Shown piece after piece: positions 1 to 7,369 of a stretch of 12,322 nt of DNA. Source of the stretch: JBGVMW01 sp045122835 (lineage in GTDB: Bacteria; Bacillota; Clostridia; Lachnospirales; Lachnospiraceae); assembly GCA_045122835.1 (NCBI GenBank), contig JBGVIB010000023.1:1-12322 (forward strand), read 5' to 3'. Every line of letters begins with the position of its first letter. The first letter of the stretch is position 1. The notes below the pieces were generated by a model. It did no database searches and had not been told where the DNA came from. It worked only from the letters and a program-made list of their open reading frames with translations. The translations under genes were made by a program, and so were the position numbers.

Positions 1-1
1 T

Positions 2-184
2 CGAAAAGCGATATCTTCTGAAATTAGTGATTATGAGGATGCTATTATGGTGGAAACAGCTATTCGTTCAGAAATGGATTGTATTGTAACTAGAAATGTG
101 AAAGACTATACGAAATCGTCTATTAAGGTGTGTGAACCTTCTGCATTTTTGAAATTATTAGAGGCAGAAAGCGAAACTGAATAA
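2..184 (+). CDS. PIN-domain protein, VapC-like, C-terminal part (cut by window edge)
   Basis: The reading frame is open from the left edge and ends at a TAA at 182-184, giving 60 residues. They include the pattern DYEDA followed by a helix, then DCIVTRNVKDY and a final EPSAFLKLL. This is the typical C-terminal half of a PIN-fold ribonuclease of toxin-antitoxin systems: the acidic residues of the DYEDA segment belong to the metal site, and the IVTRN-KDF strand is a family hallmark. By family knowledge such proteins are Mg-dependent RNases that cleave tRNA or mRNA unless held by an antitoxin encoded just upstream, which would lie outside this window. The family is usually about 130-140 residues, so roughly half is missing because of the window edge, not because of damage. 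A non-toxin PIN nuclease is the main alternative. Confidence 0.75.
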   Translation, partial: RKAISSEISDYEDAIMVETAIRSEMDCIVTRNVKDYTKSSIKVCEPSAFLKLLEAESETE

Positions 185-193
185 AAACAAGAA

Positions 194-257
194 GGGAATA
201 ATTAGGGCAACAGCAATTACGAACAGTAATTAGGTTGTCGCTGGTTATTCTCTTTTT
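194..257 (+). terminator. Intrinsic terminator of the PIN gene
   Basis: A three-tier hairpin begins ten bases after the PIN stop codon. An outer stem pairs 194-201 with 245-252 (one G-U), a middle GGCAAC pairs with GTTGTC, and an inner AATTAC pairs with GTAATT around a GAACA loop. It is followed by TCTTTTT at 251-257. The tract of T immediately after the stem supports rho-independent termination. Confidence 0.65.
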
Positions 258-314
258 ATTCACACTGAGGTCGCAACATCTTGCGAAGTTTGGCTTCGAA
301 AATGATGAAGTTCA

Positions 315-343
315 TTGATAAATTCGACAAAATATCGTACAAT
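315..343 (+). promoter_or_regulatory. Sigma-A type promoter for the HTH gene
   Basis: TTGATA (315-320) and TACAAT (338-343) are separated by 17 bases, each one base away from consensus. The expected start of transcription is near 350, shortly before the ribosome site ATGGAGGTG at 361-369. The 258-314 stretch before it holds only a short CGAAG/CTTCG hairpin. Confidence 0.6.
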
Positions 344-375
344 GTGACTAAAATATCAGTATGGAGGTGCGTAGT

Positions 376-597
376 ATGAGGATGAGCTATAAGAAACTTT
401 GGCTTATGCTTGTTGAAAGAGAGATTTCTCAAGCTACGCTGAGAAAGGATTTGAATATCGCTACTGGAACAATGACAAAGTTACGCCGCAATGAAGAAGT
501 GGCATTGTCTGTGCTTCTCCGAATATGTGAATATCTTGATTGTAACATTGGCGATATCTGCGATGCTGTGCGAACAGATTTAGGGGAGAGGTTCTGA
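376..597 (+). CDS. Small Cro/CI-type helix-turn-helix regulator
   Basis: This 73-residue protein is a compact XRE-family DNA-binding domain with almost nothing else. Helix 1 is SYKKLWLMLVER (4-15), the turn and helices 2-3 are about 18-38 (SQATLRKDLNIATGTMTKL), and the closing helices are LLRICEYLDC (47-56) followed by NIGDI. These are hallmarks of the YozG-like or phage-like short repressors in Firmicutes. The start at 376 was chosen because GGAGG (363-367) sits eight bases before this ATG. An in-frame ATG at 361 overlaps that ribosome site and cannot be served by it. The promoter at 315-343 precedes it. No partner toxin or methylase follows, so its target is unknown; autoregulation is usual for the family. 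Confidence 0.85.
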   Translation: MRMSYKKLWLMLVEREISQATLRKDLNIATGTMTKLRRNEEVALSVLLRICEYLDCNIGDICDAVRTDLGERF

Positions 598-728
598 TTG
601 AACTCAAGTGAGCAAACTTGGAATCCAATTGTCAAACAAGGTATGTCATTTATCCAAGAACGACATATTATGGTTTTATGGAGATATTTATTAAACAGAC
701 AAATTCCAATTCTACGGAGGAAAAGACA

Positions 729-1091
729 ATGAAATTAAAAAATATTTTGATTGTTGTAAAAGACATTGAAAAATCAAAACAGTTTTATCATGATCTGTTT
801 GGTTTAAATAAGGTGCTAGATAATGATGGTAATGTAATTTTAACAGAAGGTCTTGTGCTTCAGGATGAAAAAATTTGGAAAAAGTTTCTAGGGAAAGATA
901 TTATTCCAGAAAATAATTCCTGTGAACTGTATTTTGAAGAGAGAAATATAGAAGCATTTGTTGAAAAATTAGAAAGTTTATATCCTTCTATTCAATATGT
1001 TAACAAACTTATGACGCATAGCTGGGGACAAAAAGTAATTCGTTTTTATGATTTAGATGGTAATTTGATTGAAGTAGGAACTCCAATGTAA
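729..1091 (+). CDS. VOC-family (glyoxalase/bleomycin-resistance fold) protein
   Basis: The 120-residue protein has the layout of a single vicinal-oxygen-chelate module pair. A first beta strand KNILIVVKDIEKSKQFYHDLFGL (4-26) is followed by the beta hairpin NVILTEGLVLQ, a second half beginning SCELYFEE (64-71), an amphipathic helix (73-85), and the closing RFYDLDGNLIEVG (105-117). Glu115 and His97 could be metal ligands. The usual N-terminal His of the first strand is absent (NILIVVKD), so metal binding and activity are uncertain. The ATG at 729 is preceded by GGAGG at 716-720. The frame is open further upstream (to 618), but no ribosome site supports that extension. Substrate and pathway cannot be told from sequence. 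Neighbours give no operon context. Confidence 0.85.
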   Translation: MKLKNILIVVKDIEKSKQFYHDLFGLNKVLDNDGNVILTEGLVLQDEKIWKKFLGKDIIPENNSCELYFEERNIEAFVEKLESLYPSIQYVNKLMTHSWGQKVIRFYDLDGNLIEVGTPM

Positions 1092-1197
1092 TGTGAAAAT
1101 AGGATGGAAACTGTTGGTTGACATATTCCCATGTGTATATGGTGGTAGTGTAACGAAAATATATATAAAAATTGCGCTCTGGAAGAAAAAAATCCCC

Positions 1198-1226
1198 TTG
1201 CCATTATGAAAAAAGTGTGCTAGGAT
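1198..1226 (+). promoter_or_regulatory. Promoter of the T-box aspS-gatCAB operon
   Basis: TTGCCA (1198-1203) and TAGGAT (1221-1226) lie 17 bases apart, immediately upstream of the T-box leader. The predicted start near 1233 would give a leader of about 380 nt. Both hexamers are imperfect, but position and spacing fit. I see no clear terminator for the VOC gene in 1092-1197, so some read-through into this leader is possible. Confidence 0.55.
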
Positions 1227-1248
1227 AATTAAGACTTTAGTGAAATGC

Positions 1249-1496
1249 AAGGAAAGAGACTTTCCTTTATGGAACCCGACAGGAAAATGATGTCACCGAC
1301 TGAGAGCATTATTAGGGGAATTATTGGAAGGAACACTCTGGAGCAGACTGTTCGAACAGGCGAAAGTGAAAAGTAGGGCAGTACGTGAACGCACGTTACG
1401 CGTATGAGAGGCCGGAGATACCGGCAATGCGGGTGGTACCGCGGAATATGAATTTCCGTCCCGAAGTGTAGAGGAATCTATGCTTCGGGATTTTTT
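1249..1496 (+). promoter_or_regulatory. T-box leader, probable Asp (GAC) specifier
   Basis: The diagnostic T-box GGGTGGTACCGCG is at 1431-1443. It can form an antiterminator with TTTCCGTCCC (1453-1462), whose last bases are also the left arm of the terminator (1459-1466), so the two folds exclude each other. Upstream hairpins fit the usual leader layout: AAGGAAAG/CTTTCCTT (1249-1267), GACA/TGTC (1278-1294), GTACGTG/CACGTTAC (1381-1399) and CCGG-AGATA-CCGG (1412-1424). The likely specifier is GAC at 1298-1300, just before TGAGAGC, reading tRNA-Asp. By family knowledge, uncharged tRNA bound here stabilises the antiterminator and allows transcription of aspS and the genes behind it. The T-box identity is secure; the specifier assignment is moderate because I assigned it by position and did not fold Stem I fully. 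Confidence 0.9.
1459..1496 (+). terminator. T-box regulatory terminator
   Basis: TCCCGAAG (1459-1466) pairs with CTTCGGGA (1483-1490). An inner TAGA/TCTA extension closes a GGAA loop, and a run of six T follows (1491-1496). It competes with the antiterminator described for the leader. Confidence 0.85.
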
Positions 1497-1548
1497 GTTT
1501 GCGCTTGGATTTGAAAGGAAGATGCACGTCATGCCAAATCCGGCGTTG

Positions 1549-1566
1549 GAGTTCGCCAGCGAACTC
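1549..1566 (+). repeat. Perfect inverted repeat between T-box terminator and aspS ribosome site
   Basis: GAGTTCGC (1549-1556) and GCGAACTC (1559-1566) are perfect complements around CA. It lies 31 bases upstream of the aspS Shine-Dalgarno (AGGAGG, about 1598-1603). There is no T tract, so it is not a terminator. It may stabilise the 5' end of read-through mRNA; no function can be assigned. Confidence 0.4.
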
Positions 1567-1612
1567 TCTATCATAATTAGGAAATGGATTTAATTTTAGG
1601 AGGAACAAAAAC

Positions 1613-2944
1613 ATGGAATTTATGCAGGGTGTAAACCAGAAAGAAACATTGGAAATTACACAGTTACTGGATGAAGCATTATTAGGACAAACAGTAAAAG
1701 TAAACGGTGCAGTGCACACAATCCGCGATATGGGTGATGTGGCATTCGTGGTACTTCGTAAGAGAGAAGGCTTGTTACAGTGCGTATATGAAGAAGGTGT
1801 AACAGAATTCAATATCAAAGACTTAAAAGAAGCATCTACAATAGAAGTAGAAGGTGTGGTAGCAAAAGAAGACAGAGCACCGAATGGAATTGAAATCCGT
1901 TTAAAAACAATTAAGGTATTATCTGAACCAGCAGAACCAATGCCAATTGCAATCAGCAAATGGAAATTAAATACATCCTTAGAGACCAAAATGGCAATGC
2001 GCCCAATCACACTCCGTAATGTAAGAGAGCGTGCAAAATTTAGAATCCAGGAAGGAATCGTAAGAGGCTTCCGTGAATTTTTACATGCACAGGGATTTAC
2101 AGAAATCCATACACCAAAGTTAGGTGCAAAGAGCGCGGAAGGCGGAGCCAATCTGTTCCGTTTGGAATATTTCCATAGACCAGCTATTTTACAGCAGAGC
2201 CCACAGTTCTATAAGCAGATGATGGTTGGAGTATTTGACAGAGTATTCGAGACAGCTCCGGTATTCCGTGCAGAAAAGCACAACACAAAGAGACATTTGA
2301 ACGAATACACCTCTCTTGACTTTGAAATGGGATACATTGACAGCTTTGAAGACATCATGGCAATGGAAACCGGATTTTTACAGTACACAATGGAACTGTT
2401 AAAGAAAGATTATGCAAGAGAATTAAAAACATTAAATATAACACTTCCAAACGTAGATAAGATTCCAACAGTACGTTTTACAGAGGCGAAAGAATTAGTT
2501 TCTAAGAAATACAACCGTACGATCAAGAATCCATACGATTTAGAGCCGGAAGAAGAAGCATTAATTGGTCAGTATTTCAAAGAGGAGTATGGTGCAGATT
2601 TTGTGTTTGTAACACATTACCCATCGAAGAAGAGACCATTTTACGCAATGGACGACCCGGAAGATACCACATATACTTTAAGCTTCGACTTATTATTTGG
2701 CGGTATGGAAATTACAACTGGTGGACAGCGTATCCACGACTATAACATGTTAATGGAAAAGGTAGCAGCTCGTGGAATGACAGATGAAGGAATGGAAACA
2801 TACTTAAGTGCATTCAAACACGGCATGCCACCACACGGCGGAATCGGAATCGGCTTAGAGCGACTCACTATGAAATTACTCGGCGAGGAAAACGTAAGAG
2901 AAACCACGCTATTCCCAAGAGATTTGAGCCGCTTAGAACCTTAA
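1613..2944 (+). CDS. aspS: Aspartyl-tRNA synthetase, archaeal/non-discriminating type
   Basis: The 443-residue length matches the short archaeal-type AspRS, not the bacterial type of about 590 residues with a GAD insertion. An OB-fold anticodon-binding domain spans about 15-105. The class II core follows, with QSPQFYKQ (195-202), motif 2 FRAEKHNTKRHLNEYTSLDF (218-237), motif 3 GIGIGLERLTM (410-420) and the terminal FPRDLSRLEP. The enzyme activates Asp and loads it on tRNA-Asp. Archaeal-type AspRS that sit with gatCAB normally also load tRNA-Asn, and the Asp-tRNA(Asn) is then amidated by GatCAB. That the enzyme is non-discriminating is inference from type and context; no asnS is visible in this window. 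AGGAGG lies ten bases before the ATG. The last codons form the left arm of a long inverted repeat (see 2917-3011). Confidence 0.95.
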   Translation: MEFMQGVNQKETLEITQLLDEALLGQTVKVNGAVHTIRDMGDVAFVVLRKREGLLQCVYEEGVTEFNIKDLKEASTIEVEGVVAKEDRAPNGIEIRLKTIKVLSEPAEPMPIAISKWKLNTSLETKMAMRPITLRNVRERAKFRIQEGIVRGFREFLHAQGFTEIHTPKLGAKSAEGGANLFRLEYFHRPAILQQSPQFYKQMMVGVFDRVFETAPVFRAEKHNTKRHLNEYTSLDFEMGYIDSFEDIMAMETGFLQYTMELLKKDYARELKTLNITLPNVDKIPTVRFTEAKELVSKKYNRTIKNPYDLEPEEEALIGQYFKEEYGADFVFVTHYPSKKRPFYAMDDPEDTTYTLSFDLLFGGMEITTGGQRIHDYNMLMEKVAARGMTDEGMETYLSAFKHGMPPHGGIGIGLERLTMKLLGEENVRETTLFPRDLSRLEP

Positions 2945-3011
2945 GCAAGTCAAGAAGTAGAAGCGGCTCAAATCTCTTTGAGATTCCCTGGAGCCGCTTA
3001 GAACCTTAAGC
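2917..3011 (+). repeat. Duplicated and inverted copies of the aspS 3' end
   Basis: Bases 2917-2934, inside the last aspS codons, are perfectly complementary to 2961-2978 (18 bp, 26-base loop). In addition, the 21 bases at 2926-2946, covering the final aspS codons and stop, occur again unchanged at 2991-3011. The segment AGCGGCTC (2962-2969) can therefore pair with either 2926-2933 or 2991-2998, giving two mutually exclusive hairpins; the second also contains AATCTC-TTT-GAGATT. No T tract follows, so this is not an ordinary terminator. It looks like the product of template switching or an insertion event, and it lies directly in front of the acidic-protein gene. Confidence 0.8.
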
Positions 3012-3055
3012 CAAACAAAAGTCAAATTCCAATTTAACAAGGAGAAGAATCCAAA

Positions 3056-3589
3056 ATGAGTTTTAATTATGACAAATTTGAAAAAGATTTGCTAGTAGCT
3101 GTTGAAACATATGCAAAATCTCAATTAGATAATAAAGATGACGTATACATTATGTCAATTGAGTACTTCCCAGACTATACAACTTTTGTTGCAATCAGAG
3201 CAAATACCTATTCTTACTTAGAAGAACAGGTAGAAGAGGATGATGAGGATTACACATACTATAAGTATTGTGAAGAAGAATGGGATTTGTATGAGGATTT
3301 AGAAGCACTTTCTAATGACTTAGAGGCTGAATATAACGAAATAAGAGAAAAATATGATTATGATGAGTTTGAAGCATTACAAGAAGAGCATGCAGGAAAA
3401 ATTATTGATGTGTGTAAGAATGTAATGAAAAAATTCAAAGAAACAGATACTTACAAGGCGTTTCCAAAGCTTTACCTGAATGCTTATGTTAGGGACTATT
3501 TTAGTGAGGAAGAGACCATACAGATATTTGTAGAACTCAATGGAGAAGATAATATAGAGGAATATTCAGATTGGCTTATGGATGAATAA
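3056..3589 (+). CDS. Small acidic protein of unknown function (DUF4303/immunity-like layout)
   Basis: I do not recognise this 177-residue protein with certainty. It opens with SFNYDKFEKDLLVAVETYAKS, continues with beta-rich VYIMSIEYFPDYTTFVAIRANT (30-51), and has a very acidic middle with clusters such as EEQVEEDDEDY (57-66). Next come a coiled-coil-like helix (74-112), a basic helix around KNVMKKFKETDTYKAF (121-136), and an acidic tail. The arrangement of helix, two strands, long acidic helix and C-terminal strand recalls DUF4303 and other SMI1-type immunity proteins, but that is only resemblance. There is no signal peptide or membrane segment, so it is cytoplasmic. AAGGAG (3039-3044) serves the ATG. 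It sits between aspS and gatC in the same direction, so it should be co-transcribed under T-box control even though it has no obvious role in tRNA charging. Confidence 0.8.
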   Translation: MSFNYDKFEKDLLVAVETYAKSQLDNKDDVYIMSIEYFPDYTTFVAIRANTYSYLEEQVEEDDEDYTYYKYCEEEWDLYEDLEALSNDLEAEYNEIREKYDYDEFEALQEEHAGKIIDVCKNVMKKFKETDTYKAFPKLYLNAYVRDYFSEEETIQIFVELNGEDNIEEYSDWLMDE

Positions 3590-3646
3590 GAAACAATTCT
3601 GGCAATTCACGATCTGGCAACATTTATAAAACAAGGAGGAATCACA

Positions 3647-3940
3647 ATGGCAAACATCATTTCCGATGAAACAATCGAATATGTAGGCATCCTTGCCAAA
3701 TTAGAGCTTTCCGATGAAGAAAAGGAAGCGGCAAAAAGCGATATGGGCAAGATGTTAGATTACATTGATAAATTAAACGAATTAGACACTGAAGGTGTAG
3801 AACCAATGTCGCACGTTTTCCCGGTAACAAACGTATTCCGTGAAGATATCGTAACAAATGGCGATGACAGAGACAACATATTAAAGAACGCACCAGGTGT
3901 AAAAGATGGTTCATTTAAAGTGCCAAAGACAGTAGAATAG
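3647..3940 (+). CDS. gatC: Asp/Glu-tRNA amidotransferase subunit C
   Basis: At 97 residues it has the normal length for GatC. The N-terminal helical part contains the family signature ETIEYVGILAKLELSDEEKE (8-27), then a second helix MGKMLDYIDKLNELDTEGVEP (33-53) and an extended tail with VFREDIVTNGDDRDNILKNAPG. GatC is a small scaffold that wraps around GatA and joins it to GatB; it has no catalytic residues. AAGGAGG at 3633-3639 serves the ATG. Only eleven bases separate it from gatA, whose ribosome site overlaps the gatC stop codon, so the two are probably translationally coupled. Confidence 0.95.
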   Translation: MANIISDETIEYVGILAKLELSDEEKEAAKSDMGKMLDYIDKLNELDTEGVEPMSHVFPVTNVFREDIVTNGDDRDNILKNAPGVKDGSFKVPKTVE

Positions 3941-3951
3941 GAGGAGCAGAC

Positions 3952-5418
3952 ATGAGTATAACCAATTTAACAGCCGTTGAATTAGGAAAGAAAATCAAAG
4001 CAGGCGAAGTAAAAGTTGTAGATGCAGTAAAAGCTTCTCTTGCACAGATAGAAAAATATGAAGACACCTATAACTGCTACGTGACAGTAGATAAAGAAGG
4101 TGCCCTTAAGAAAGCAGAAGAAATTCAGGAAAAGATTGACAGTGGCGAATTAACAGGACCTTTAGCAGGTGTACCGGTTGCCATTAAGGATAACATGTGT
4201 ACAGAAGGACTGCTGACCACATGTAGTTCAAAAATTTTAGGAAACTTTGTACCAACCTACACATCTGAAGCTGTATTAAACTTAGAGAAGGCAGGAGCAG
4301 TAATCTTAGGAAAAACAAACATGGACGAATTTGCCATGGGTTCCACAACAGAAACATCTGCTTACGGTGTGACAAAGAATCCATTTAATCCAAATCACGT
4401 TCCAGGCGGTTCTTCCGGTGGTTCCTGTGCAGCAGTTGCAGCAGAAGAATGTTTCTACGCATTAGGATCCGATACCGGTGGAAGTATCCGTCAGCCAAGT
4501 TCCTTCTGTGGTGTAACAGGAATTAAGCCAACTTACGGAACTGTATCCCGTTATGGTTTGATTGCATACGGTTCTTCTTTAGACCAGATTGGACCGGTAG
4601 CAAAGGACGTAACAGACTGTGCAACCATATTAGAGGCAATTGCATCCTACGATCCAAAGGATTCTACTTCTGTAAAACGTGATGACTACGATTTCACATC
4701 TGCATTAGTAGATGATGTAAAAGGACTTAAAATCGGTATACCGAAGGATTATTTTGGAGAAGGTCTTGATAAGGACGTAAAGGAAGCTGTACTTGCAGCT
4801 GCAAAAGTATTAGAGGAAAAAGGCGCAATCGTTGAAGAATTTGATTTAGGCTTAGTAGAATATGCAATCCCTGCTTATTATGTTATTGCAGCAGCAGAAG
4901 CAAGCTCCAACTTAGCACGTTTTGAAGGTGTAAAATACGGATATCGTACAGAGGAATATGATGGACTTCACAACATGTACAAGAAGACGCGTTCTGAAGG
5001 CTTCGGTTCCGAGGTAAAACGTAGAATTATGTTAGGTTCCTTCGTATTAAGCTCAGGTTACTATGATGCATACTACTTAAAAGCACTTCGTACAAAGGCG
5101 TTAATTAAGAAAGAATTTGACAAAGCATTTGAAAAATATGATGTTATTTTAGGACCGGCAGCTCCTACAACTGCTCCGGAATTAGGTTCTTCCTTAAGTG
5201 ATCCAATTAAAATGTACTTAGGAGATATTTACACCGTTTCCGTAAACTTAGCAGGACTTCCTGGCATTTCTGTACCATGTGGCATGGATTCCAAGGGACT
5301 TCCAATCGGGTTACAGTTGATTGGTGATTGCTTCAAAGAGAAAAATATCATTCGTGCAGCTTACGCATATGAACAGTCAAGAGAGTATGTTCGTTGTGAA
5401 GCAGCAAAAGAAGTTTAG
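3952..5418 (+). CDS. gatA: Asp/Glu-tRNA amidotransferase subunit A (amidase)
   Basis: The 488-residue protein carries the complete amidase-signature active site: Lys79 in VAIKD, the cis-Ser Ser154 in PGGSSGGS (151-158), and the nucleophile Ser178 in GSDTGGSIR (172-180). The subunit hydrolyses glutamine and sends the ammonia through a tunnel to GatB. Length and spacing are those of an intact GatA and nothing seems missing. The AGGAGG overlapping the gatC stop sets the start at 3952. The C-terminal part with GPAAPTTAPELG and a late GLPGISVPCG segment is normal for the family. Together with AspRS upstream, the operon makes Asn-tRNA(Asn). GatCAB may also make Gln-tRNA(Gln) if the organism lacks GlnRS, which cannot be judged here. 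Confidence 0.96.
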   Translation: MSITNLTAVELGKKIKAGEVKVVDAVKASLAQIEKYEDTYNCYVTVDKEGALKKAEEIQEKIDSGELTGPLAGVPVAIKDNMCTEGLLTTCSSKILGNFVPTYTSEAVLNLEKAGAVILGKTNMDEFAMGSTTETSAYGVTKNPFNPNHVPGGSSGGSCAAVAAEECFYALGSDTGGSIRQPSSFCGVTGIKPTYGTVSRYGLIAYGSSLDQIGPVAKDVTDCATILEAIASYDPKDSTSVKRDDYDFTSALVDDVKGLKIGIPKDYFGEGLDKDVKEAVLAAAKVLEEKGAIVEEFDLGLVEYAIPAYYVIAAAEASSNLARFEGVKYGYRTEEYDGLHNMYKKTRSEGFGSEVKRRIMLGSFVLSSGYYDAYYLKALRTKALIKKEFDKAFEKYDVILGPAAPTTAPELGSSLSDPIKMYLGDIYTVSVNLAGLPGISVPCGMDSKGLPIGLQLIGDCFKEKNIIRAAYAYEQSREYVRCEAAKEV

Positions 5419-5430
5419 GAGGTGCAGACA

Positions 5431-6861
5431 ATGGCAAAGCAGTATGAAACTGTCATTGGACTTGAAGTCCATGTAGAATTAGCAACAAAAACAAAGATTT
5501 TCTGTGCCTGCAGTACAGAATTCGGTGGTGCACCAAATACACATACCTGTCCTGTTTGTACCGGTATGCCAGGTTCATTGCCAGTATTAAATAAACAGGT
5601 GGTAGAATACGCAGTGGCAGTAGGTTTGGCAACAAACTGTTCTATTACCCAGTATTGTAAATTTGACCGTAAGAATTATTTCTATCCGGATAACCCACAG
5701 AACTACCAGATATCACAGTTATATCTTCCAATCTGCCGCAATGGTGGTGTAGAAATTGATACACCGGCAGGTAAAAAGGTGATTGGTATTCATGAGATCC
5801 ATATGGAAGAAGATGCTGGTAAATTAATTCATGATGAGTGGGAAGACTGCTCTTTAGTAGACTTTAACCGTTCTGGTGTGCCGTTGATTGAGATTGTATC
5901 AGAGCCGGATATGCGTTCTGCTGATGAAGTAATTGCTTACTTAGAGAAGCTTCGTACCATTATCCAGTATTTAGGGGCATCTGACTGTAAATTAAACGAA
6001 GGTTCCATGCGTGCCGATGTCAACTTATCCGTAAGAGAAGTTGGTGCCACAGAGTTCGGTACAAGAACAGAGATGAAGAACTTAAACTCTTTCAAGGCAA
6101 TTGCAAGAGCCATTGAAGGAGAACGTGCTCGTCAGATCGAATTAATAGAAGAAGGAAAAGCAGTCGTTCAGGAGACAAGACGTTGGGATGACAATAAGGA
6201 ATATTCCTATGCAATGCGTTCCAAAGAGGATGCACAGGATTACCGTTATTTCCCAGAACCTGACTTAGTACCAATTGTAATCAGTGATGAATGGATTGCA
6301 GAAATCCGTGCAAAACAGCCAGAGCTTCGTACAGAAAAATTAGCTCGTTACAAAGCAGAATTTGACATTCCGGAATATGATGCAGAGATTATTACAAGCT
6401 CTAAGCATTTGGCAGATTTGTTTGAAGCAACAACTGCTATTTGCAATAAGCCAAAGAAAGTATCCAACTGGTTAATGGTGGAAACGATGCGTCTTATGAA
6501 AGAAAAAGAAATGGAAGCAGAAGACTTGGATTTCTCACCTGAAAATCTTGCAAAATTAATTGAACTTGCAGATGCTGGAACCATCAACAGCACTGTGGCA
6601 AAGGAAGTATTTGAAAAGATTTTTGCAGAAGATATTGATCCGGAGAAATATGTAGAGGAACATGGATTAAAATCCATGAATGACGAAGGTGCACTTCGTA
6701 AAACAGTGGAAGAAGTGATTGCGGCAAACCCACAGTCAGTAGAGGATTATCATAATGGTAAGCAGAAAGCAATCGGTTTCCTCGTTGGACAGACAATGAA
6801 GGCAACACAGGGCAAGGCTGACCCAGGTATGGTAAATAAATTATTAAAAGAATTATTGTAA
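5431..6861 (+). CDS. gatB: Asp/Glu-tRNA amidotransferase subunit B
   Basis: Starting at 5431 gives 476 residues beginning MAKQYETVIGLEVHVEL, the usual GatB N-terminus. A GTG nine bases upstream (5422) is in frame, but it is part of the AGGAGG (5417-5422) that overlaps the gatA stop, so I rejected it as the start. Visible motifs are the zinc-type cysteines C25, C27, C40 and C43 (FCACSTE and CPVC), KFDRKNYFYPDNPQNYQISQ (77-96), HMEEDAGKLIH (124-134), and DFNRSGVPLIEIVSEPD (144-160). A helical and YqeY-like tail that binds tRNA follows, from about 300. GatB phosphorylates the aspartyl (or glutamyl) group on misacylated tRNA with ATP and then amidates it with ammonia delivered from GatA. Confidence 0.96.
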   Translation: MAKQYETVIGLEVHVELATKTKIFCACSTEFGGAPNTHTCPVCTGMPGSLPVLNKQVVEYAVAVGLATNCSITQYCKFDRKNYFYPDNPQNYQISQLYLPICRNGGVEIDTPAGKKVIGIHEIHMEEDAGKLIHDEWEDCSLVDFNRSGVPLIEIVSEPDMRSADEVIAYLEKLRTIIQYLGASDCKLNEGSMRADVNLSVREVGATEFGTRTEMKNLNSFKAIARAIEGERARQIELIEEGKAVVQETRRWDDNKEYSYAMRSKEDAQDYRYFPEPDLVPIVISDEWIAEIRAKQPELRTEKLARYKAEFDIPEYDAEIITSSKHLADLFEATTAICNKPKKVSNWLMVETMRLMKEKEMEAEDLDFSPENLAKLIELADAGTINSTVAKEVFEKIFAEDIDPEKYVEEHGLKSMNDEGALRKTVEEVIAANPQSVEDYHNGKQKAIGFLVGQTMKATQGKADPGMVNKLLKELL

Positions 6862-6939
6862 TCATAAAAAACCTTACGAATGCCTGAAATTGAACTGTTA
6901 TTATTATTGTGGTGCTGGCAATTCTATGGTAAGCAAAAG

Positions 6940-6988
6940 AAAGACTCACATTTTATGTAGTAATGCTACAAAAATGTGGGTCTTTTTT
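6940..6988 (+). terminator. Intrinsic terminator of the aspS-gatCAB operon
   Basis: An AAAGACTCACATTTT arm (6940-6954) pairs with AAAATGTGGGTCTTT (6971-6985) through a single U-G. An inner TGTAG/CTACA stem (6956-6970) sits on top, and seven T end the structure. The 78 bases between the gatB stop and this hairpin show no other feature. Confidence 0.9.
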
Positions 6989-7051
6989 TACATTTCATTT
7001 ACAAAATCATTACTAGAAAGTGATAGTAACTCTGCCATAATTCTGCGAAGA

Positions 7052-7063
7052 TTGACATGTCAA
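7052..7063 (+). promoter_or_regulatory. Palindrome TTGACATGTCAA in the phnG-remnant leader
   Basis: This perfect 12-base palindrome lies 109 bases before the phnG-like remnant. A second one, CTGCATGCAG, is at 7137-7146. It could be an operator left from the regulator of the former operon, or chance; I see no convincing -10 hexamer at the right distance from it. Otherwise 6989-7171 contains nothing I can name. Confidence 0.2.
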
Positions 7064-7171
7064 ATTGATGCCGCAGCACGAAATTATTCTGTCAGAACTG
7101 GGCTGTATTGCACAGTTCAAATGAAAACATAGAGGCTGCATGCAGACAATATCCGAAATGGAGGAATTGGA

Positions 7172-7369
7172 ATGGATAAGAAAAAGTTGTTTCAGATACT
7201 TAGTCTGGCAGAGTTAGAACCGGTAATGGAGATTAGCAAATTAATTACAGACCGTTACCCTGTTATCAGTATTCGACCGGCACAGAAAACGCTGACGATG
7301 ATAAAGGTCAGAGAACCGGTAGGAGCATCTCTTTTTTATATACTAGGAAATTACAACGGTTTATTATAG
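7172..7369 (+). pseudogene. Truncated PhnG-like fragment (C-P lyase subunit)
   Basis: The frame encodes 65 residues with a proper ribosome site (GGAGG, 7160-7164). The sequence MDKKKLFQILSLAELEPVME, then ISIRPAQKTLTMIKVREPVG and SLFYILG, resembles the N-terminal half of Gram-positive PhnG. The VREPV-SLFYLGE segment is the most characteristic part. PhnG is a small subunit (about 145 residues) of the carbon-phosphorus lyase that breaks down phosphonates. Here the frame stops soon after the SLFY motif, and the DNA that follows is palindromic repeat, not phnHIJ. I infer that an ancestral phn operon was deleted, leaving this stub at the junction with the repeat elements. PhnG is assigned from memory of the motif; an unrelated small protein is possible. 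Confidence 0.6.

Noticed and set aside
618..728. N-terminal extension of the VOC protein
   Set aside because: The frame is open, but there is no ribosome site for the earlier starts. GGAGG at 716-720 points to 729, and the domain begins there.
1396..2151. 251-codon open frame on the minus strand
   Set aside because: It runs antisense through the T-box and the first 180 codons of aspS. Its translation shows no domain and it has no ribosome site.
5422..5430. GTG start for gatB
   Set aside because: The GTG is part of the AGGAGG that serves the ATG at 5431, and the family N-terminus MAKQYETVIGLEVH fits the later start.
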